Positions 58,890 through 64,000 of a DNA stretch of 64,000 nucleotides are shown one piece after another (the first letter of the stretch is position 1; each line of letters starts with the position of its first letter). Under the pieces are notes generated by a model, which had not been told where the DNA came from, did not search any database, and was given only the letters and a program-made list of their open reading frames with translations. Source of the stretch: Kribbella sp. NBC_01245 (GTDB taxonomy: Bacteria; Actinomycetota; Actinomycetes; Propionibacteriales; Kribbellaceae). The stretch lies in NCBI RefSeq assembly GCF_036226525.1, contig NZ_CP108487.1, forward strand, positions 5,952,001 to 6,016,000, in the 5' to 3' direction. The translations under genes and the position numbers were made by a program.

Positions 58890-59024
58890 ATGACGACGAC
58901 CACGAGCATGCCGGGGCGCCGGACGAGCGGGTCGCACCGGACTTCGCCCGCCTATGTCACATCTGCCGGGCCTGTCTCGTCATGTCTTGTGTACGAATTT
59001 CTCCTGCGTGAAAGGCAGTCATGA
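58890..59024 (+). CDS. Possible 44-residue leader or remnant ORF
   Basis: ATG 58890 opens a 44-residue frame (MTTTTSMPGRRTSGSHRTS...), which ends in a TCATGA overlap with the oxidoreductase ATG at 59021. It crosses the ECF41-type promoter and has no homology I recognise. It may be a leftover of a gene formerly driven by the MerR promoter, or not translated. Confidence 0.25.
   Translation: MTTTTSMPGRRTSGSHRTSPAYVTSAGPVSSCLVYEFLLRERQS
58955..58981 (+). promoter_or_regulatory. ECF41-type sigma promoter
   Basis: TGTCACA (58955-58961) and CGTC (58978-58981) are 16 bases apart, the conserved ECF41 promoter. It lies 39 bases upstream of the FAD oxidoreductase, whose operon encodes an ECF41 sigma factor. 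Confidence 0.85.
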
Positions 59025-60361
59025 GCTCAGCACTTGAAACCCTTCGCCGTGACTTCAGCGGCGACATCATCGAGCCCGGTGCGGCGGAGTACGAAGCGGC
59101 AAGTCGCGCGCTCTTGGCCGCGGGTACTCCGGTCTACGTCCTGCGGCCGCACAGCGTCGGCGACGTACAAGCTGGTGTCAGATTCGCGGCCGCCGCGGAG
59201 CTCGTGCTGTCCGTGCGAGGCGGCAGCCATTCCTTTGCGGGCTTCGGCACCAACGACGGCGGCGTTGTGATCGAGCTGAGCAACCTCGCGACCGTGGAGG
59301 TCATCGACAAGGAGCGTCACCTGGTCCGGATCGGCGGCGGCGCCAAGTGGGGCCAGGTCGCGGCCGCCTTGGCTCCGCATGGCCTGGCGATCTCCTCGGG
59401 CGATACCAAGAGCGTCGGCGTCGGCGGGCTGACGCTGACCGGCGGCATCGGCTGGAAGGTCAGGAAGTACGGCCTGGCCATGGACAACGTGGTCGCCGTC
59501 GAGCTGGTCACCGCGACCGGCGAGGTCGTACGTGCGGCCGAAGACGAGAACCCGGAGCTGTTCTGGGCGATTCGCGGCGGCGGCGGCAACTTCGGGATCG
59601 TGACCGCCTTCGAATTCGCGGCGCACCCGACGACCGACGTCTACTTCGGCAAGATCAGCTTCCCGGCAGCGGAGGCGGCCGCCGTACTCCAGGGGTGGGC
59701 GGATTACCTCCGCACGGCCCCCGAGGAGCTCACCTCCATCGTGGACTTCGCCAACCCCTTCCTGGGTGGACCTGAGGCGCCGGTCGACGTCCACGTCGCC
59801 TTCGACGGCGATGACGCGGAGCTGGCCGCCAAGGCGATCGACCCGATCCGCCGGCTCGGTACGGTGCTCTCCGACGACGTCGTACTGAAGCCGTACGCGG
59901 ACACGCTCGTGGACGGGATGATCCCGCCGCCGGGTATCAAGGTCATGACCCGAAGCGGCTTCGTTGACAAGGACTCGGTGCCGGAGGTGCTGCGGATCCT
60001 TGCCGAGGTCGGGGCGTCGGAGCGGCCGCCGTCCATCGCGGTTCGCAGCGTTGGCGGTGCCGTATCCCGAGTCGCCGACGACGCCACGGCGTACGCGCAT
60101 CGCCAAGCGGAGTTGATGTTCGTGACCGCTCTCCCGGGCCCGGCGCCGGTAGTCGATGCCGCTCGTCCCGGCTTCGACGCGATCTGGGGGAGGCTCACAC
60201 CTCACCTCAGTGGCGCCTACGCGAACTTCCTCGCCACGGCCACCGAGGAGGACGTCGCCGCGATCTATCCGGCAGAGACGTACGAGCGGCTCGCGGCGGT
60301 CAAGCGTCAGTACGACCCGAGCAACCTGTTCGCCGGCAACCACAACGTACTGCCCAAGTAA
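59021..60361 (+). CDS. FAD-binding (BBE-type) oxidoreductase
   Basis: 446 residues. FAD-binding PCMH domain with the probable flavin-linking histidine in VRGGSHSFAGFGTNDGG, then GGGAKWGQVAAALAPHGLA, GVGGLTLTGGIGW and GGGGNFGIVTAFEF. The C-terminus has the berberine-bridge-enzyme end YDPSNLFAGNHNVLP. It oxidises a small organic substrate with O2 or another acceptor. ECF41 sigma genes are typically linked with such oxidoreductases or decarboxylases. Three bases separate it from sigJ. Confidence 0.92.
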   Translation: MSSALETLRRDFSGDIIEPGAAEYEAASRALLAAGTPVYVLRPHSVGDVQAGVRFAAAAELVLSVRGGSHSFAGFGTNDGGVVIELSNLATVEVIDKERHLVRIGGGAKWGQVAAALAPHGLAISSGDTKSVGVGGLTLTGGIGWKVRKYGLAMDNVVAVELVTATGEVVRAAEDENPELFWAIRGGGGNFGIVTAFEFAAHPTTDVYFGKISFPAAEAAAVLQGWADYLRTAPEELTSIVDFANPFLGGPEAPVDVHVAFDGDDAELAAKAIDPIRRLGTVLSDDVVLKPYADTLVDGMIPPPGIKVMTRSGFVDKDSVPEVLRILAEVGASERPPSIAVRSVGGAVSRVADDATAYAHRQAELMFVTALPGPAPVVDAARPGFDAIWGRLTPHLSGAYANFLATATEEDVAAIYPAETYERLAAVKRQYDPSNLFAGNHNVLPK

Positions 60362-60364
60362 GGC

Positions 60365-61279
60365 ATGACGCGGACTGAGGAATTCGAGGAGCTGCGGCCG
60401 CTGCTGTTCTCGATCGCCTACCGGATCCTCGGCAGTGTGAGCGAGGCCGAGGACGCGGTCCAGGAGACCTGGCTGCGGTATGAGGCCACCGGGACCCAGC
60501 CCAAGTCGGCCAAGGCGTTCCTGTCGACCGTGGTGACACGGATCGCGATCGACGTGCTGCGGTCGGCACGGGTCCGGCGGGAGGAGTACGTCGGGCCGTG
60601 GTTCCCCGAGCCGCTGCTGGCCGATCCGTACTCCGATCCAGAGCGTTCCGCGGAGCTGGCCGACTCGCTGTCGATGGCGGCCCTGCTGCTGCTCGAACGA
60701 CTCAGCCCGCTCGAGCGCGCGGTCTTCGTATTGCGCGAGGTGTTCGGCTTCAGCTTCCGGGAGATCGCCTCGGTGGTGGACAGGTCGGAGGCGGCGTGCC
60801 GCCAGCTCTCGATCCGGGCGCGCCGCCACATGGACGCGGGCCGGCCCCGGTTCGAGGCCGACCGCAAGGAGCGCGAGCAACTCGCCGACCGATTCTTCGG
60901 CGCTCTCCGGGAAGGCGACGTCGACGGGCTGCGGGAGTTGCTGGCCGCTGACGTTCACATGGTCGGCGACGGTGGCGGCAAGACCCCGCACGCGGCCAGA
61001 GAGCTCTTCGGCTCCGAGGACGTGGCGGCGTTGCTCGCCGTACTCACCCCGTCGCTGATCCGGATCGGCGGCTCGGTGGAGGCGCACGAGGTGAACGGCC
61101 AGCCGGGCGCGATTCTCCGCGACCGGGACGGCAAGGTGCTCAACACCTTGCTGCTCGACATCGTCGACGGGCAGATCCAGACGATCCGGACGGTGAGCAA
61201 CCCCGACAAGCTCGGGCACGTCGGTCCGGTCGCGGACGCCTGGGCGGTCTTCAACGAGGCTCGTCGCTCGATGGAATGA
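60365..61279 (+). CDS. sigJ: ECF41-group (SigJ-like) sigma factor
   Basis: 304 residues. Sigma-2 at about 6-75 (RPLLFSIAYRILGSVSEAEDAVQETWLRYEA), sigma-4 at about 105-160 (ERLSPLERAVFVLREVFGFSFREIASVVDRSEAACRQLSIRARR), and a SnoaL-like C-terminal domain. All three ECF41 marker motifs appear: WFPEP between the sigma regions, DGGGK and NPDKL in the C-terminal part. In this group the C-terminal domain modulates activity in place of an anti-sigma protein. It likely transcribes its own operon from 58955. Confidence 0.95.
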   Translation: MTRTEEFEELRPLLFSIAYRILGSVSEAEDAVQETWLRYEATGTQPKSAKAFLSTVVTRIAIDVLRSARVRREEYVGPWFPEPLLADPYSDPERSAELADSLSMAALLLLERLSPLERAVFVLREVFGFSFREIASVVDRSEAACRQLSIRARRHMDAGRPRFEADRKEREQLADRFFGALREGDVDGLRELLAADVHMVGDGGGKTPHAARELFGSEDVAALLAVLTPSLIRIGGSVEAHEVNGQPGAILRDRDGKVLNTLLLDIVDGQIQTIRTVSNPDKLGHVGPVADAWAVFNEARRSME

Positions 61280-61284
61280 CCCGA

Positions 61285-61316
61285 AAGCCATCCCCGGTTG
61301 ACGCCGGGGATGGCTT
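61285..61316 (+). terminator. Terminator of the sigJ operon
   Basis: AAGCCATCCCCGG (61285-61297) pairs perfectly with CCGGGGATGGCTT (61304-61316), starting six bases after the stop codon. Confidence 0.85.
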
Positions 61317-61328
61317 GGCCGCAGACTT

Positions 61329-61349
61329 CCTGATTGTCGGACAATCAGG
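61329..61349. promoter_or_regulatory. Operator-like dyad TTGTCGGACAA
   Basis: CCTGATTGT (61329-61337) and ACAATCAGG (61341-61349) are a perfect 9-bp dyad around CGG, 39 bases before the amidinotransferase start. TTGTCNGACAA-type centres fit GntR or Lrp-type regulators. Confidence 0.65.
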
Positions 61350-61387
61350 GAATCCGTCAATCGGGTTCAGAGTCATGTGGGGTGCTT

Positions 61388-62260
61388 ATGGGTCAGCCGC
61401 TGGGTTGGGGTCGTCGTTATCTGATGGTGCGGCCGGATCACTTCCGGATCGACTACGTCATCAATCCGTACATGTCGACCCAGGACCAGCCCGACCCGGT
61501 TCGCACCATGGCGCAGTGGGAGTCGCTGCGGCAGGCGATCATCGACGCGGGTGGTGAGGTCGAGGTGCTGGCCCAGCGGCCGGATTCGCCCGACATGGTC
61601 TACGCGATGAACCTCGGGCTGGCGGTCGAGCCCGGCCGGGTGATGCTGTCGCACATGCGGTTCGAGCCGCGCCGGCAGGAGTCGATCGACGCCTCCGCGT
61701 GGTTCGGCTCGAACGGTTTCGCGGTCAGCCGGACGGGTATGGACGGCGTCGGCCCGACCTTCGAGTCCGGGGACGCCTTCGTCTTCGGGGACAGCCTGGT
61801 GGTCGGGTACGGCCCGCGCACCGACGCCGAGGCGCTCAAGCACCTCGCCACCGAGTGGGGCGTCCGGGTTCGGGGGCTGCGCATCACGCATGAGGGCATG
61901 TACCACCTGGACCTGCCGTTCTGCCCGGTCGACAGCACCCACGCGATGATCTACCCGCCGGCCTTCGACGACGCCGGCCGGGCCGCGCTGGCGGGCATCG
62001 TGCCGGATCCGATCGTGCTCACCGACGAGGAGGCCTTCGCCTTCAGCGGCAACTCGATCGTGGTGAACGAGACGATCCTGATGCCGGCCTGTTCGCCGCG
62101 GCTGCGGGAGATCCTGACCGGGCTCGGCCTGCGCGTGGTGGTGCTCGATCTGAGCGAGTTCCACAAGGGCGGCGGCTCGATCCGGTGCCTCACCAACCCG
62201 CTCGACTTCGACCTCTCCGCCGCTGCCGTACCGGGTGGCGAGGTGCTGCTGTCCGTATGA
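61388..62260 (+). CDS. Amidinotransferase-fold (DDAH/arginine deiminase-like) enzyme
   Basis: 290 residues from ATG 61388 with GGGG upstream. The guanidino-modifying fold is clear: the acidic substrate loop NPYMS, GPTFESGDAFVFGD (ExGD), the general base His in YHLDLPFCPVD, and the catalytic Cys in GGGSIRCLTNPLDF at the C-terminus. Members hydrolyse dimethylarginine, arginine or citrulline-like guanidines or transfer amidino groups. Substrate not resolved. Flanked on both sides by TTGTC-type dyads, with an aminotransferase downstream. Confidence 0.9.
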   Translation: MGQPLGWGRRYLMVRPDHFRIDYVINPYMSTQDQPDPVRTMAQWESLRQAIIDAGGEVEVLAQRPDSPDMVYAMNLGLAVEPGRVMLSHMRFEPRRQESIDASAWFGSNGFAVSRTGMDGVGPTFESGDAFVFGDSLVVGYGPRTDAEALKHLATEWGVRVRGLRITHEGMYHLDLPFCPVDSTHAMIYPPAFDDAGRAALAGIVPDPIVLTDEEAFAFSGNSIVVNETILMPACSPRLREILTGLGLRVVVLDLSEFHKGGGSIRCLTNPLDFDLSAAAVPGGEVLLSV

Positions 62261-62265
62261 CGCAT

Positions 62266-62283
62266 TTGTCCCGGTTTGGACAA
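62266..62283. promoter_or_regulatory. Dyad TTGTCC-N6-GGACAA
   Basis: TTGTCC (62266-62271) and GGACAA (62278-62283), perfect 6-bp arms with a 6-base spacer, 55 bases before the aminotransferase. The half sites resemble those of the dyad at 61329-61349. Confidence 0.55.
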
Positions 62284-62337
62284 CATGTGTCACAACACAC
62301 TGTTCTACCCGGGCGGCGGAAGGGTTAGCCTGCGGCT

Positions 62338-63426
62338 ATGACGACGCCCAGCGACGAGGTTCGGTTCAGGTCCGCCCTGGACGACGTACAGGCCTACAAG
62401 CCCGGCAAGCCGCCCGTGCGGTCGGACGGCCGTCCGACGTACAAGCTGTCGAGCAACGAGAACCCGTACCCGCCGCTGCCCGGCGTACTAGAGGCTGCGA
62501 CCGCTGCGGCCGCCAGCATGAACCGCTACCCGGATAACGGGTCAGTGGCGTTGCTGGAGGCCCTGTCGGCTCGTTTCGACGTACTGACTGACCACATCGC
62601 AGTAGGTACTGGGTCCGTCGCTGTGCTCTACCACTTGTTGCAGGCGGCTTGCGAGACCGGCGACGAGGTCATGTACGCCTGGCGCTCGTTCGAGGCCTAC
62701 CCGATCGCTACCCGGCTGAGCGGCGCTACGCCGGTTGAGGTGCCATTGACGGCTGACGCGCGTCACGACTTCAAGGCGATGGCTGCCGCTATCACTGACC
62801 GCACGCGCGTCATCCTGGTCTGTACGCCGAACAACCCGACCGGGCCCGCCGTACGGACGCAGGAGCTGGTGGAGTTCCTGGACGTCGTACCGAGCAATGT
62901 TCTCGTGGTGATCGACGAGGCCTACCGCGAGTTCATGCGCGGGGAGGACCTGGTGGACGGCGGTGAGCTCTACCGCGACCGCCCGAACGTCGCCGTACTG
63001 CGGACCTTCTCCAAGGCGTACGGGCTGGCCGGCTTCCGGGTCGGTTTCGCGATCGGGCACGAGCCGGTCGTGGCCGCCATCCGCAAGTGCGCGCTGCCGT
63101 TCGGCGTCAGCCACGTGGCGCAGGCCGCCGCGGTCGCCTCGCTGGAAGCCGAGAAGGATCTGCTCGAACGGGTCGAGACCCTCGTCGCCGAGCGAGTCCG
63201 GGTGCTCGACGCGCTGCGCGGTCAGGGCTGGGATGTGCCCGAGGCGCAGGGCAACTTCTTCTGGCTCTCGCTCGGTGACGACACCCTGGCCTTCGCGGCC
63301 GCGGTCGATGCCGAGGGCGTGGCGGTCCGTCCGTTCGCGGGCGACGGCGTGCGCGTCACGATCGGCGAGCCCGAGGCCAACGACACCTTCCTCTCGATCG
63401 CGGCCGCCTGGCGGAACAACAAATAG
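62338..63426 (+). CDS. hisC: Histidinol-phosphate/aromatic aminotransferase
   Basis: 362 residues, fold type I PLP enzyme. SSNENPYPPLPGV near residue 38, VGTGSVAVLYHLLQAA for cofactor binding, CTPNNPTGP, VIDEAYREFM and the PLP lysine in RTFSKAYGLAGFRVG, plus the C-terminal arginine in GDGVRVTIG. Catalyses L-histidinol phosphate or aromatic amino acid transamination. It is not next to other his genes, so an aromatic (Pat) role is as likely as HisC. ATG 62338. Confidence 0.9.
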   Translation: MTTPSDEVRFRSALDDVQAYKPGKPPVRSDGRPTYKLSSNENPYPPLPGVLEAATAAAASMNRYPDNGSVALLEALSARFDVLTDHIAVGTGSVAVLYHLLQAACETGDEVMYAWRSFEAYPIATRLSGATPVEVPLTADARHDFKAMAAAITDRTRVILVCTPNNPTGPAVRTQELVEFLDVVPSNVLVVIDEAYREFMRGEDLVDGGELYRDRPNVAVLRTFSKAYGLAGFRVGFAIGHEPVVAAIRKCALPFGVSHVAQAAAVASLEAEKDLLERVETLVAERVRVLDALRGQGWDVPEAQGNFFWLSLGDDTLAFAAAVDAEGVAVRPFAGDGVRVTIGEPEANDTFLSIAAAWRNNK

Positions 63427-63428
63427 GT

Positions 63429-64000
63429 ATGAGTCTGGTCTGGATCTCGGGTGCCTCGGGCGGGATCGGCGCGGCCCTCGCGGCGGCCGTTCCCTTCGAC
63501 GGCGCCAGGGTCATCGACATCTCGCGCCGCGGCGGTACGACGGACGAGCACTTCGCCGCCGACCTCGCCGATCCCGCCGCCTGGCCTTTGGTCGAGCGGC
63601 ACTTCGTCGACGAGCTCCAGCGGTACGACGGTCCGCGCGCGGTCTTCGTCCACAACGCCGGCACCATCAACCCGATCGGCTCGGCTGATGAGGTCGATCC
63701 GGACGAGTACACCCGGGCCGTACTGCTGAACTCGGCCGCCCCGCAGATCCTCGGCCGGGCCTTCCTGCGCGCCTCGGCCCATCTGTCGTGTCCGCGATTC
63801 CTGGTCATGCTCACGTCCGGAGCGGCCAGAACGCCGTACCCCGGCTGGTCGTCGTACGCCGCGGGCAAGGCCTCGGTCGATCACTGGGTCCGGACCGTCG
63901 GTGCGGAGCAGGGGCCGGCCGGTTGCCAGGTCGTCGCGGTGGGGCCGGGTGTGGTCGATACCGACATGCAAGCGGTGATCCGGCAGGCCGACTTCCCGGC
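63429..64000 (+). CDS. Short-chain dehydrogenase/reductase (3' end outside window)
   Basis: 191 residues visible from ATG 63429, two bases after the aminotransferase stop. Rossmann loop VWISGASGGIGAALA, FVHNAG, active-site Ser in MLTSGAARTPYPGWSSYAAGKASVDHW with YxxxK, and VGPGVVDTDMQ. Resembles sepiapterin-reductase/benzil-reductase-type SDRs, which reduce carbonyls with NADPH. Likely an operon with the aminotransferase. Confidence 0.88.
   Translation, partial: MSLVWISGASGGIGAALAAAVPFDGARVIDISRRGGTTDEHFAADLADPAAWPLVERHFVDELQRYDGPRAVFVHNAGTINPIGSADEVDPDEYTRAVLLNSAAPQILGRAFLRASAHLSCPRFLVMLTSGAARTPYPGWSSYAAGKASVDHWVRTVGAEQGPAGCQVVAVGPGVVDTDMQAVIRQADFP

Noticed and set aside
55760..58909. 1049-codon minus-strand frame
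   Set aside because: Only the last 222 codons (GntR) are real; the rest is antisense to the lysin and PEGA genes.
59027..61360. 777-codon minus-strand frame
   Set aside because: Antisense to the FAD oxidoreductase and sigJ, both of which have full motif sets.

Overview
The window is high-GC actinobacterial chromosome. A WhiB regulator, a type VII-secretion-type AAA ATPase (EccA-like), a class F sortase, an ECF41 (SigJ) sigma factor, a PPi-dependent phosphofructokinase, an mprA-mprB-pepD-like block and GTG/leaderless starts all fit a soil actinomycete. Gene content and style look like Kribbella or another Nocardioidaceae-type genus; that assignment is inference. I saw no rRNA, tRNA, CRISPR array, transposase or integrase. 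Genes are dense and many are coupled by 4-nt ATGA/GTGA overlaps.

Layout. 1-5.4 kb: partial ankyrin protein, a SnoaL-like/membrane protein pair, an amidohydrolase, a membrane protein-TetR operon with two palindromic operators, and a DinB/DUF664 protein. 5.5-15 kb: DEAD-box helicase, hot-dog thioesterase, DUF1304 protein, MFS and LysE exporters, a cobalamin-riboswitch-controlled cbtB-cbtA-phosphatase operon, a DUF1023 hydrolase with a small partner, and a VOC protein. 15.2-23.6 kb: a catabolic island for a (probably 6-deoxy) sugar or sugar acid: FAH-family hydrolase and GntR on the minus strand, then an overlapping plus-strand operon of lipoprotein binding protein, enolase-superfamily dehydratase, two permeases, double ATPase and lactonase-like amidohydrolase. 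23.6-38.7 kb: secreted proteins, a MerR-controlled hydrolase, secreted endonuclease/phosphatase, Pol IV, large M6 metalloprotease, WhiB, PaaI thioesterase, class F sortase with a TPTV-repeat surface protein, EccA-like ATPase and a class B penicillin-binding lipoprotein.

38.9-46.5 kb is the most unusual region: six consecutive same-strand paralogs encoding secreted proteins of 361-429 aa, each with a signal peptide, two Ig-like beta-sandwich units, an invariant HYVWR motif and a C-terminal domain with two conserved cysteines. Copies 1 and 2 are almost identical over the first two thirds and diverge in the C-terminal domain. A predicted three-way-junction RNA lies between copies 3 and 4. 46.6-54 kb: rhamnose mutarotase, pirin, LysE exporter, HtrA protease, MprAB-like two-component system, PPi-PFK. 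54-64 kb: ASCH protein, LMW phosphatase, holin-like protein, GntR, a three-domain M23/lysozyme/P60-like lysin with a PEGA membrane protein, an ECF41 sigma operon with its own promoter motif, an amidinotransferase-family enzyme, a HisC-type aminotransferase and a partial SDR.

Intergenic DNA is unusually structured. Four near-100-nt elements are perfect long hairpins (33-39-bp arms); three share a core and show compensatory arm changes. A separate repeat family carrying CACGGTCGGACGC in inverted orientation occurs at 4.5, 14.9 and 50.3 kb.
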